NCBI GenBank assembly: GCA_038501625.1 | Contig: JAZAYU010000008.1 | Span: 1,922,001-1,986,000, forward strand | Reading direction: 5' to 3' | Length of the DNA: 64,000 nucleotides | Source of the DNA: Corbicula japonica | Taxonomy: Eukaryota; Mollusca; Bivalvia; Venerida; Cyrenidae | Part shown: positions 43,228 to 55,300 of the stretch, in pieces | Layout: every line of letters starts with the position of its first letter | How positions within the stretch are numbered: position 1 is the first letter of the stretch | Position numbers and translations under genes: made by a program | Notes under the pieces: model-generated | Database searches by the model: none | Seen by the model: the letters and a program-made list of their open reading frames with translations, nothing else | What the model was told of the DNA's origin: nothing

Positions 43228-43375
43228 CAGTGAAACCTTCCTTAACAGCCACCTGCCAACAACAACCAGCCAGTTTGAATATGACCTAAACTGACATTTT
43301 GTTCTAATTTTTTACTGTCTTAAACAGCCACCTGTCTTCAGCAGCCACTTTTTGTTACTCCCTTAGGTTTGACTG
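43228..43375. mobile_element. 148-bp Tc1/mariner-type MITE
   Basis: CAGTGAAACCTTCCTTAACA at left, with CCCTTAGGTTTGACTG at right as its imperfect complement. TA on both sides (43226-43227, 43376-43377). The interior repeats ACAGCCACCTG. Confidence 0.7.
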
Positions 43376-43561
43376 TAATCAGATATGGTTTCCAAAGAGC
43401 ATCCAAAACACTGCTGTATTACAATTAATAACTCTCTGGGGTACCTCTGTGGGGTGGACAAACATGTCTTGGTTGGGAAATTTCACCTCTAGTTGGAAAG
43501 TATCAGATATGTCTGTATTAAACCGGGGAATGAAGTCAGCTGCAAAAAAACCCAAGTTCTT

Positions 43562-43790
43562 TTCTCTTTCCTCCTTATATACGTCTTATTGCATGAGCGA
43601 ACAGTGTAGATCCAGATCAGCTGGCACATCTAAGCTGTATGATCAGGATCTACAGTTTGCTAGAGTAATTAGGTTATTTCGGACCGATGCAACCAGTGTA
43701 CATCCAGATTAGATGGGCATGGATGTGCCAGCAGATCTGGATCTACACTGGTCTAACATACAAAAATGTGTATATAAGGAGTAAAATGTT
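43562..43790. repeat. TTAA-MITE (family B)
   Basis: TCTCTTTCCTCCTTATATAC ... TATATAAGGAGTAAAATG; core GTGTAGATCCAGATCAGCTG. Confidence 0.7.
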
Positions 43791-44109
43791 CACCAAAGCC
43801 CAGTATTGGAAATCCCGTGTGTTGCTAGGAGGCCAAACTTAATTTTTCTACCACTATTGTATTTAGATCTGAATGTAACACATAGATGTTTGAAAAAAAT
43901 TTGTTTCTGTTACTAGAAGCTTTGTAGCAGGTTGAAAGTAAAAAAAATATTCTCTCCCTTTTGGTAGAATTTCATCATTTGGGTGAATTGAGGTATGGAA
44001 GTGATTTTATCCCCAGTTAGGCAGAGCTCCATATTGAATCACCATGAAGCAATCGTAATTAATATTGTGTGCCCAAAGCTGTTTTTTTCACAGTGTGAAA
44101 AGCACCTCT

Positions 44110-44245
44110 GCCTGTGATCATAAAATTAAATCTGGAGACCAGTCTCAAATCTCAAGCATCTGATTGGCTGAAATGGAGACTGGTTGATATTTCAGCCAAT
44201 CAGATGCTTGAGATTTGAGACTGGTCTCCAAGCTTGGACCCTTAT
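44110..44245. repeat. CCAAT-hairpin MITE (family A), well preserved
   Basis: Arms GAGACCAGTCTCAAATCTC / GAGATTTGAGACTGGTCTC and CATCTGATTGGCTGAAAT / ATTTCAGCCAATCAGATG pair almost fully. Confidence 0.8.
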
Positions 44246-44775
44246 GTTGCTGATTGTACATCAAAATCAGAAAACATATCGAAATAGATTGTTAACCTAA
44301 TTTCAGGATCAAGGTTGTTGCCGAGCCAAATGATGAGCTTTAATGTTGTCATACAAAACATAGTGCCTGGTGCCAGGAGACCAGCATGCAATTTAAACCC
44401 AGAACTTTTTCACGATGCAGACTAACTTTTTGATGTTTTTGCTTTTGATCTAATCTGGGTTTATCTACAAATATATACTCCAATACTAATGCAAGCATAT
44501 TGAATAAGCATTTGAAGTCATATACAGTGTTGAGTGATCTCCAGGTACATTCCAGTTAATATGTATTTTGGTCACCAGCTTTGTGATTATCACAATGCTA
44601 CTGAAAACAAGACATGAATTCATTCACCTTTGTTTATTTTTGTAACAAGTATTTTATTAATATAATAGTTTATATGAGATGCATACAAAACAATGAAAAC
44701 ACAACAAATAATGATAATTATTTCAATTTCATGCATTTCTGAAAAGTATTTTAGAACTAAAACATTTTACTTCAT

Positions 44776-44950
44776 GGGATATGGCTGTTACACCAGCCTG
44801 AATCTTCAATGCTTTATGATCTGATATAAACAGATGAATCTAAAAGTGACTAGTGTAGATCCTGATCAGACTGCTCGCTGTGCATGCTGATCTAGATCAA
44901 CACTAGTACCACATTAAGTATCAGCCATATCTCATGGAGTAAAGTTCATA
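44776..44950. repeat. MITE related to family B, diverged
   Basis: GTGTAGATCCTGATCAGAC and GCTGATCTAGATCAACACTA with flanking CTAGTG. A similar shortened form occurs at 18894-18975. Possibly a separate subfamily. Confidence 0.5.
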
Positions 44951-44969
44951 TAAAAATTTAACTTGACTG

Positions 44970-45238
44970 TGTCCTAGGGATACTGATGCTCCCACTGCTG
45001 CAACATTTCTAACAAAGGGTCATAACTGGTTAAAATGGTCGCAGAAAAAATCTTTTCTTTGCGATCATCTTAACATCCTGCTTATTCATCTATGCAAGTT
45101 TGAAAGAAATCTGCCCGATAGTTAATGAGGAGTTGATGCCACTAGATTTGAGGGAACTTACAGAATGGTGGATGGACATTCGGACGGACGAGTGCAACTC
45201 TTTATGCCTCCCACTTTGTGGGGACACCAAAAAGTATA
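44970..45238 (-). mobile_element. pearl/Helentron-type element, GCCTCCAC family, one unit
   Basis: On the minus strand it begins TTTTTGGTGTCCCCACAAAG, GGGAGGCAT, has one ~150 bp unit, and ends ...GTGGGGGCATCAGTATCC with a short hairpin around CTAG. Same family as 46395-47276. Confidence 0.65.
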
Positions 45239-45542
45239 GAGTATGTTACAGCACTAAATAAATACATGTCTACTTGTAGGATCAGTATTTGGTCCTCAAA
45301 AGCAGCAAATAACTGGATAATAAATAATAATAGATTTTTATGTGGTTGAACCAAACATCTGTAAAATATCTTACACAATAGGACTGAATTAAAATATTAG
45401 AAATTAAATATTTAAAGTTTGAAACAAAACATCAACACAAAATGTTCCAGTCACAAGTCTTTAGTAGATGACTAGATGACTAGTTGAAACATATTGATAA
45501 ATCAATCAATCATATGCCGAGTTTTTAGGCTGTTGGATATCT

Positions 45543-45784
45543 TAACCCTTTACTCCACTGATAACATTTATTGTCTGGGTGAACAGAGTAGATCCAGATC
45601 AGCCAGCTCATCAGTTCCATCTAATCAGGATCTACACTGTATGCTTTTAGATTGGTCAGGTTATTTCTAACCAAGATGCGACCAATGTAAATCTAGATTA
45701 GACAGCATAGATGTGCTTGCTGTTCTGGGTCTTCACTGGTAACACATGTTAAAACGCCTGCCTATATATGGAGTAATTGCTTAG
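45543..45784. repeat. TTAA-MITE (family B)
   Basis: TTAA|CCCTTTACTCCACTGA ... ATATGGAGTAATTGC|TTAG; core GAGTAGATCCAGATCAGCCA. Confidence 0.72.
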
Positions 45785-46076
45785 AAACTGCTAGGAGTTG
45801 GGCTTGTATTGCCTTTCTGTAGGTTATAGTCAGACACTGAGGTATATTAATGTCTTTGCAGTGGCTAAGGCAACACCTAGTCTATTGTTTTTCAAGCAGT
45901 TTGAATCTGATGCTATTATAATTTTCCAATTTTGTTTGCTGATGTCAGTTCTTCTGTACACCACAGATCTTCTGAAATTCTTTCAGCTTCCTTTTCTTGG
46001 CTTGAGGAAAATACCTGGCAAACCCATTCTTTTCCGCCAAACCTAGATCGTCACTGTAGGATAGACTGAGCATCAT

Positions 46077-46082
46077 TTTATT
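46077..46082 (-). promoter_or_regulatory. possible polyadenylation signal of SASS6
   Basis: AATAAA on the minus strand, 36 bp after the SASS6 stop codon. It would give a very short 3' UTR; alternatives further left are possible. Confidence 0.4.
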
Positions 46083-46117
46083 TCGAACAGTAAAGTCCAA
46101 CAGCTGAGTGATTTCAA

Positions 46118-46343
46118 TCAAGAGCCTTTCTGACCAGGAAAGTAGGCTGATGCTAGGGGTGGTGGTTGTGAGTGAACGGCCTTTGGTACAACCACCTGCT
46201 GCTGGCTGAGCCGAGTATTGATGTGACCGCCGCCAATAACAGACTGTATCATTGGTGGTGAACTGCTCCTTACTGACGATACTCCACGCAGCGCTATTGC
46301 ATCTTCCCGCTTTGACAAATATCTGGGGTCTAAAGGTGGATCA
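46118..46343 (-). CDS. SASS6: SASS6 terminal exon
   Basis: Acceptor CTCCTGCAG; the split codon AA|T gives [20 protein letters not shown], followed by a Ser/Pro-rich stretch and [10 protein letters not shown] then stop. RYL.KRED.I.LRG and SAYFPGQ are the conserved C-terminal motifs of SAS-6. Confidence 0.94.
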
Positions 46344-49300
46344 CTGCAGGAGATCAAAAGTCAAATTGTTAATGATGATTATAAAAAACTATTCTTTTCC
46401 TCGGACACTGATGCCCCCACTGCTGCAACATTATTTTTTATAACAAAGGGCCATAACTCTGGTAAAAATGGTCGCAGGAGGAAAAAATCCTTTCTTTACG
46501 ATCATCTACACATCCTGCTTGATCATCTGTGAAAGTTTGAAAAAAAAAACACGCCTTATAGTTTAGGAGGAGTTGATGCCACAAGATTTAAATAGTGAAA
46601 TTAACAAAGGGCTATAACTCTGGTGAAAATAGTGGCAGGAAAAAAAATCCTTTCTTTATGATCATCTACTCATCCTGCTTCATCATCTGTGCATGTTTGA
46701 AAAAAATCCGCCTTTAAGGAGGAGTTGATGCCACAAGATTTAAAAAGTGAAATTAACAAAGGGAAAAACTCTTGTGAAAATGGTCGCAAGAAAAAATCCT
46801 TTCTTTACGATCATCTACACATCCTGCTTGATCATCTGTGAAAGTTTGAAAAAAAAAAAGCCTTAAAGTTTAGGAGGAGTTGATGCCACAAGATTTAAAT
46901 AGTGAAATTAACAAAGGGCTATAACTCTGGTGAAAATGGTGGCAGGAAAAAAATCCTTTCTTTACAATCATCTACTCATCCTGCTTGATCATCTGTGTAA
47001 GTTTGAAAGAAATCCGCCTTATAGTTTAGGAGCAGTCGATGCCACAAGATTTAAATAGTGAAATTAACAAAGGGCCATAACTCTGGTGAAAATGGTCGCG
47101 GGAAAAAATCCTTTCTTTACGATCATCTACTCATCCTGCTTGATCATCTGTGCAAGTTTGAAAGAAATCCGCCTAATAGTTTAGGAGAAGTTGATGCCAC
47201 AAGATTTGGGGACGTACGGACGTATGGACGGACGACTGGAACTCTATATGCCTCCCACTTTGTGGAGGCATAAAAAAATTACTGTAATCAGATATAATTA
47301 CTGTTAGCAGCTATTTTCATTAACAACAGGTGATTTCAATAAATGTACATATATTGTATATTCACAATGTCTTACTTCTCTTTATCCCCAGCTGAGTTAT
47401 TTGACATGTTAGACCCTGGTGAGCCATGTCGACTTGTGGGTCGGATCTCTTCAGGTATAGGGGGCGCTCCATTCCGTAATGATGACTGAATAGGTAGACC
47501 ACTTCTCTTGGGGATTCCAGGATTATACTGAACCTAATGGTAGAAAATGGTGGTATTGTTCATTTGTTAGTATAAGATATGTAGTGACTGAATTTTAACT
47601 TTTGGTGTAGGTTCATTTTCCAACAGCTGATATCACAGCCCCTGTACTGGTCTGGTACAGACACCTGATATCACAGCCCCTGTACTCGTTTGTTACTGAC
47701 AGCTGATATCACAGCTCCTGCACTGGTCTGGTACAGACAGCTGATATCACAGCTACAATATCAATCAGCTTTGAGAATCTCAAGTATTGATAGCAACAAT
47801 ATATATCTTAAGTTATGTTTTCTACATAACTTTATGATAGCAACTTTCTGAATGCAGATTATACAGTAGGAAGCTTTGACAACACAGTCAATCTATTTGT
47901 CTGCTTTGTCTGCAACATGAAGCTGCCTGGGCATTATCGCCCCCCCCCCCCCCCACTACTAACTAGACACAAACTGCAGGATTATAAATAATTTTGAGAG
48001 GAGATTTACACCTGCTAGATTAGGAAATAACCCCGACTGCTCTCTGAATTTCAAAAAGAAAATATAATTTAAAATTTATTTAGTCATCTATCATGTTTAC
48101 CTGAGGTACTTTGTGTTGATTAGGGTAGGGACGTGGCACGCCCACTCCGATGCCCCTGTCCCCTATAGGAAGATTAGAAACATGACTAGACCCGTAACTT
48201 GATGTACTATAGTTGTGCTGAAAAATAACATTAAATCTTTAACTACAAATGAATTGTGTTACATAAAAATCGCTTGACACAAGCAGATTTGATTAATATT
48301 GTGTGGTTCCCAACATTGCAACATTGCCCAATTCATTCTGAATGTTGTGAAAAAAAATTTCAATATCACTACACTGTTTGCAGAACTTCCTAAGATAAGC
48401 ACTTCTAAATTGATTTCAATTTTTTAACCAAATCTCTAATGCATATTATGAAACATTGTAGTTTTTATTACCTCCCTTTATTTAACTCAAATCAGGCATT
48501 GTTTAGGCAGATATTAAAAACCTTATTTCGTACATGGATGTAAACAACCTTTTTTTCTGAATAAATTTGAAGACACTGAAAATAATAAAAGCTCCTATCA
48601 AAATAGAAGACTGATCACAATAGACAGTTGATAAAGTGTTGTTCACTGTCTAAATTGCTAATCAATATATTTTGTAGAACTTCCAAAATTTAGCATTTCT
48701 GGATCAGATTCGTTATCGAGCAAATTGTGAAAATGAAGTTGCTGAATTTCAAGTATTCTTGATAAGAACAATATGCAATTGCAAGTGATTCAACTGGAAA
48801 AAAGAAAAATAATTAAACATGAATTTAAACATTTAGAAAATAACATGAATTTAAACATTTGGAAAATAAAAATTTATTGTTAACTTATATTTTTGTGCAT
48901 ATCTGTAGTATTAACTGCAATCACAAGTCTGTTTATGGTTCATAATTCTGCATAAAACAATATTTAAGAAATGGCATATACATATGATATTTTTAAAGCA
49001 CTTACAAGGGCTGCTCCAGATGGCCTAAACGTGGTGCCTGAACTTGGCATTTCAAATGTACCCGCTCTCTGATGCTGTAACTGTGTCTCATTTATCTGCT
49101 TGTTCAACCACTGAATCACTGTAAACAATACACATTCAGTTAATAACTAGTAGTGTCTCCTTAAGACACACCTTCAAGGATATCCCACATTGCTCAGGGC
49201 ACAAACATTGTTTTTGTTTTGAAATAAGCACAGATCTCAACCAGAGAAATTCAATTTTTAGATACGGTGACCTTGACCTTGGACATATAGCTAAACAATG

Positions 49301-52300
49301 GCAGGTAACAGTTTCATAGAGATAAGATATTTGTTCAACATACCTGCTACTTGTGACAAGGATTTTGGACCATTTGGTTAGACAGGTCTGAACTGGCTAG
49401 TTATTAATCTGGGTTTAAACATCATGTTGAAACATACATATATTCTTTGTTTTTGAGACTAGATAAAACCTGTCAAAGTTGACAATGTCTATTATGTCAA
49501 TTTGAATAGTTCAAGAGAAAACAATCTGGTTTTACTGATCAGGTGCCAAGGTTATAAAATTGAGCAAGGAAACCAGTCTCAAATCTCAAGCATCTGATTG
49601 GCTGAAATGGCGACTGGTCGCCATTTCAGCCAATCAGATGCTTGAGATATGAGACTGGTTTCCAATCTCAGCTTTATAACCTTGGGACCTGGATTTCAAA
49701 CTTTGCCCATAAATCACACTTGCAAAACATTTTCATTAAGTTTTATCAATAGCAGATAGAAGAACATTAACTGTACTGGTTCTCTCTTATTGTTTACTGA
49801 ACTTGACCAAGACTTAGTGCTGAGAGGTCATATTCCAAGTTTTATAAGGATTGGATAATATTTATTTAAATTAAAGAGTCCTAATAACCTTTGGAAACCA
49901 CTTCTGTGCCTGACATCACTGAACAACATGTCTTCAATAGGCACAGAAAAGGCCTTCGTATTTGGATCTCTAGTTCTCTCCTAATATAAGGAGGCCGTCA
50001 AAACAACCTTCTTTTTGGTTCAATCTCATGAATACCATAGAATAAAATAGTTTGTGTTTTTTTTTCACAAAAAACATGTCCTGTGTTTATAATATCTTAC
50101 CATTTTCATTAGTTTTCAGCAGCTCTCTACACTCTTCAAGCTTCTGCATGGTCGTATCATAATTCTCCTTCAAGGTTTTATTCTGAAACATCAACAAGGT
50201 TTCTGTGGAAACAGCTTTATAACAATAATCTCAATAAAGTATTTTGAAATATGATACATTTTAAGGAAAAACTGATTATGGGCTGTTTAAAAAAAATGGC
50301 TGGTTTGGGTTTTCCTGTTATAAAAATGTACAACAAACAGTTACATTCATTTTCCTACTTTGCAGAGGTGTCTCATCATGCCCTTTAAAGATTTGTAAAG
50401 TTTCATCAAAATAGTACCATCCATTAAAAAAAAATTCTAAAATAAAGGGCAAAAAAGTCAGGAGTGTGACAAAAAAGTGTGACACTTTTCAAAATCACAT
50501 TTGTTCAGACCATTATTTTACAAAAAGCTTGAGTAAAGACAAGTTTTAGTGTTGTGTTAGTTAAAGGTGCATTTATAAGGCATCAAATAATGATAAAATA
50601 AAGCATATTATTACATGTGTTACTATAAATAGTAACATATAATAACCAAAATGCCCGGGTACTTTGCATGATAAAGGGCGGGCCGAAAACCTGATATCGC
50701 GGGCCGAAAACCTGATATTGCGGGCAGAAATCCCGTATCACGAATTATGGCACGTGGTAACCATTGATACAGGATTAAACTTTTTCATTTCACGATGGCG
50801 ACGATTGAATCGATCGAGTCCCATTCAAGTTTTTGGAGCTAGATGCAAGAAGTAACATATTTAAAAAGAACATGCATGCAAACATGAGACATATTCAAAG
50901 AACGATAAAATGACAAGAGAAACTGACACATAGTACATACCTGGGGATAACCAAGAACAAAACGCACTGAATCATGTTCCTTCATATTTCCTTTAGGCTT
51001 TATGCCTATTATTCTTTGAAACAAGATATGCCTTTTATGTTTTTGTTGAATTGAAGCTTGCAGCAGCGTTATGAGAATGAAACACTCGCAAATAACAGCC
51101 TTTACATACCCATACCGCTGTAAAACACTTCCAGAATTCACATTTTCACAATCTCATATCTTGCAAAATTTTATCAAATCGTTCGAAGACATAATCACTT
51201 TAAAAAAATAAAACTAAAAAATCAACTGAAAGCAACTTGCTCTTTTACAGTTTGAAAATGTAAACAATCTTTAATTACGTCACAAAACTCTAAATGACGT
51301 AGTATTGAAAACATTCATCGTGACGTAGTTAATTAATGAATAGACTAGTGCTCAGTAAATGTATGAATTACAGAGCATAAAAATGGCAGACATTGATATC
51401 AGCCCGGCACATGTAATAAAATGATTATAAACCGGCGTTTAAGGGCCGGGAGGTGATATCGGCCCGGCCGAGCAACATAGGCCCTCGAGCTAAAGCTCTC
51501 AGGCCAAAATTGCTCCTCCGGGCCGATATCACCTCCCGGCCCTTGAACACCGGTTAATAACATCTTATTATACTTAAAGTAATCAAAATATATGCTATTA
51601 AGTCAAGCGTGGTAGATTAGAAAATACCTCAAGAAAATCAATACTTCTTTGCTTTATAGATTTATAGGACTTTTAAGATTAATAGTACATAAGAAATGTT
51701 TTGTGTATCATTAAGTTTCATGTTTCTAGATGCAATAGTTATAATATTATCACCTCTATTGAAATTATATTTGTCTGCAGCTCCCTTCCGGGAATGTCAG
51801 CTAAATTTGTCAGGAGTGTGACATTATGCACATATTGCAATATTCTGGCAACATATCTTTTACATGAAAACAAGAGCAGGTTTTTTCCTAGAAGTCTATG
51901 TCATGTTTTGTTAAATTGTGACAAACAGGAATGGTCTTAGTGAAACATTTTTGAGTACACTGCACTTATGTGGTTGTCAGGAGTGTGACACACATTTTTT
52001 TAACAATATGAATAATTTATCTTTATGCGATACCACAAGTTCTAAAGCACTTATATTTGATGCTTCAACATGTATTTTAACAGAAATACACATTTAAATA
52101 ATAAGATACAGTGATACTTGTATTTTAAGCACATAAATTAAAATTCTTTGATTTATTTAATATAGGTCAATAAAGCTCCATAAAATTTTTATTCTGCCAC
52201 ATATTGGTATAACTTGATTGATTTTGATCACTGTAAAGACTGTACAAACATATGGACCAACCAGTTTGGACTTTTTATGAACTTAATTTCTTTACATTTT

Positions 52301-55300
52301 TTTCACTTCACTTGCCATTTTTCAAATGACAATATCTCAGCAACCAGTTGACCGATTTCAAAAATATTTCAGTTTTATACTCAGTTTCAATAGGCAAAAA
52401 AATCAGAATAACAAGTTTGGAATTTGAACGAACTTTAATTTTTCACTATTTTTTCACTTTTCCAGCCATTTTTTTTGAAACAGCCCTTATGCATCAGGTA
52501 GAATTTTAAACCAAAGTTTTTTTAAAACTATCATCCTCTTAAACTGTGACATTTCAAACTTCAGCCTATTAGGGGAGATTTCAGAATGATGCAAGTCAAC
52601 TGTTGAATTTATAGCACTTGCCAAGCACCAATATACCTGTTCGTTTTTATGGTTGAGATCATCTTTGCATGATGCGAGTTCCTGACGTATTTTTTCTAGC
52701 TCTGTCTCCTTCTCTGTCAGTAACTTCTCCTGTTCCGTGGCAATCTGTGTACGTAACTTGATCTGCAACACCAAGTGAAAAAAACCTCTTTACTTCATGG
52801 ACATTAACATTGTTTTTTCTTTAAAATAGATTAATTAACAAAAATGAAATTAAATGGTTTTTGCAAAAAGGCCAGTCAGTTGAACTTAGTATAATTTTTG
52901 TCTTGGGGTTTTGAACTTTTCTCCATATATACTGGTACATATTTTTGTGATCCAGATCAGCCAGATCAGTGCCCAAGGTTATAAAGCTGAGCATGGAAAC
53001 CAGTCTCAAATCTCAAGCATCTGATTGGCTGAAATGGCGACCTGTCACCATTTCAGCCAATCAGATGCTTGAGATTTGAGACTGGTTTCCAATCTCAGCT
53101 TTATAACCTTCAGGCCAGATAGACATGCAGTATAATAAGGATCTTACAAACATGTAATCCAGCATTTAAAGGATTAAATGAAGTAAATTATTTCAAAATG
53201 AGGTAGAATAAACAGGTCTGTTTTCTGAAGTCCGTGCCAGGCACTTACCTTGCCATGGTAGTTTTTGATTTCTCCCTGGAGTTTCTTGATGATTTCATTT
53301 CCCTTCATGAGTTCCTCGGACATTGCCTTCATCTTGTTGTTGAGCTTACTGATCTCTTTCTTCTGGTTGTCTATGTCTTCCTCATACCGCCGCTGAAAAT
53401 AAAAGAATAGATACAAATGACAATCTGTATCTTTAATTCAGTCAATCCAGCTGGACAATTTAATCCAGTGATGAGTGGAACAAACAAGTGCTACACACTT
53501 GTTTCATCGCTCTGCCATAAGAGCAAATGCAGGTTACTGGATCAAATAATTGTATTAATGATCCCTTGTTTATATACCTTTCTTCTTAAAATGTAAACAG
53601 TAGTCTATAAAAATTGTATAGTCATCTTAATATTGATACCGAGTCTGTATAGCTAAAAGTTGTGCAAGATAGGATCAAGCACGATGTGTAATAACGTAAT
53701 TGTTTCATGAATTAGATGCCAGAATACACTGTGCTGTGATTCGAACACAGAGATTATTTATCCAAATATATAATAAGGAAGTTACATTTCTAAACTCTTT
53801 ATCTGTAGGAATTTCTGTAAGACTAATCACAAAGTTAGGGACTTCAGTACAAAGTTTATGAGTTCAGCCCAGTGCAAACCATGATCCGGTGGCAGAGACT
53901 TGTCAGCTGATTTCGGTAACTTATTGCAGATGCAAGTATTAATTATCCAATTTGTTAAAGATTTGTTATAACAGATTAAATATTTAAAAAATATATAAAC
54001 TGTTAGATACAAAATTAAAATAGAGCTGCAGATTTGTTTATGATCCTGGAATTCAACACATGACAGTACCACCAGGGGGAATTCACCTTTTTATCCTGTT
54101 CAGCACCAAGTAAATCTGAGGACTGGGTGAGTACTTGTTCTTTATCTTTGATTTCTTGCTCAAGGACTGCAACTCTCATACGTAACTGGTTAATTATCTT
54201 CTCTTGCTCATGATAGTCTGCATCTGTTTGCAGAAGAAAGAACATATAAAATGGAAATATATTTTTTGTCAATATACTGAAAAATTAAACATGAATAAAA
54301 GGTTTGGAAAATGAAGCAACATCATAATCTATTTTTAAAATTGACAACTTTCTCTTAGGAATTTTGATTTGACATCATTCCCAGCATTCAGAAGATGATA
54401 AGACTACTTTCCTGCTTCAATATCCCTTACAAAATGTAGATAGCATTCTGGCACAATAAACTTCTTCATAAACGACATAAAACTGTTCTGAACACTTTAT
54501 GAACACACTTTTATTTAAATATGGGTCATTACAGTAAAAGGGAGGTTTCACAGAAATTTTTTAACTGAACAGCAATCTATTGAATTGGATGCACTGATCT
54601 TTGTCTACACTGGCTGCAAATGTTATTTAGGTTGTAATTAGCACTCAAAAAGTCAACATAACATACCCAGAGAGGAGTTATGTTTGCGCAGGCTTTGTAC
54701 ATCCTGTTTAATGTGGACATTTTCTTCCTCCAAGGAGGAGAGTTTGGATTTCAAATCTCTTATTGTAGCTTCATTTTTGTAACGTCTTTCTGTCAAATCC
54801 TGGTGAATGAAAAATATGAAACATATTTTATAAAAGTAAAATAAATAACCCATGAGTAATATAATGTGATAAGAGTTACTTACATAATACAAATAATTAC
54901 AAAAATACATTTCCTTGATATTAATGCAATAGTAAAGTAAAAGAGGGAGATTTACATTCTTATCCCAACCACACAAAACATGAGATGTTTGTTAAACATG
55001 TATGCACCCTGACAGCAGCTAATGACTGTGCTTGTAAAACAGATAACTGCAGATGTATATGGTCCCTACCAAGATGGAACACATGCCTGATCTTGATATT
55101 TCGCCTGCATACCTGAAACTTAATAAGCATCACATCCTTATCAGGAATAACCAACCTACCATGTTTGAGAACCCCAGGGCTGAAGGTTATAAAACTGAGA
55201 TTAGAAACCAGTCTCAAATCTCAAGCATCTGATTGGCTGAAATAGCGACTGGTCGCCATTTCAGCCAATCCGATGCTTGAGATTTGAGACTGGTTTCCAT

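Larger units (their letters stand above)
50611..51565. mobile_element. 955-bp insertion nested in T1 copy 2
   Basis: Absent from T1 copy 1, where the sequence reads straight through GCATATTATACTTAAAG. It is bounded by TATTA on both sides (50606-50610 and 51566-51570), a possible 5-bp target duplication. The left end has hairpin GTTACTATAAATAGTAAC. It contains repeated GGGCCGAAAACCTGATAT and the large hairpin at 51430-51555. Element class unknown. A 100-codon minus-strand frame (50839-51141) has no recognised similarity. Confidence 0.65.
50280..52486. mobile_element. TIR DNA transposon 'T1' copy 2 (non-autonomous, interrupted)
   Basis: Ends GGGCTGTTTAAAAAAAATGG, CTGG and the inverted CCAGCC..TTTGAAACAGCCC. 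Flanked by TTAT on both sides (50276-50279 and 52487-52490). Excluding the insertion at 50611-51565, the core is ~1.25 kb and collinear with copy 1. GTCAGGAGTGTGAC occurs at 50457, 51809 and 51976. It fills nearly all of the 2.45 kb SASS6 intron between the exons at 52637 and 50182. The 79-codon frame at 51701 also appears diverged in copy 1, but has no recognisable domain. Confidence 0.82.

Noticed and set aside
45798..46046. 82-codon plus-strand frame next to the SASS6 3' end
   Set aside because: Hydrophobic, AT-driven frame antisense to probable 3' flank; nothing supports coding.
50839..51141. 100-codon minus-strand frame in the nested element
   Set aside because: No recognisable motif, no splice or promoter context; probably chance.
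51701..51940. 79-codon frame in the T1 element as a transposase or other protein
   Set aside because: A diverged counterpart exists in copy 1 (5438), so conservation is explained by DNA homology; no catalytic motif or domain seen.
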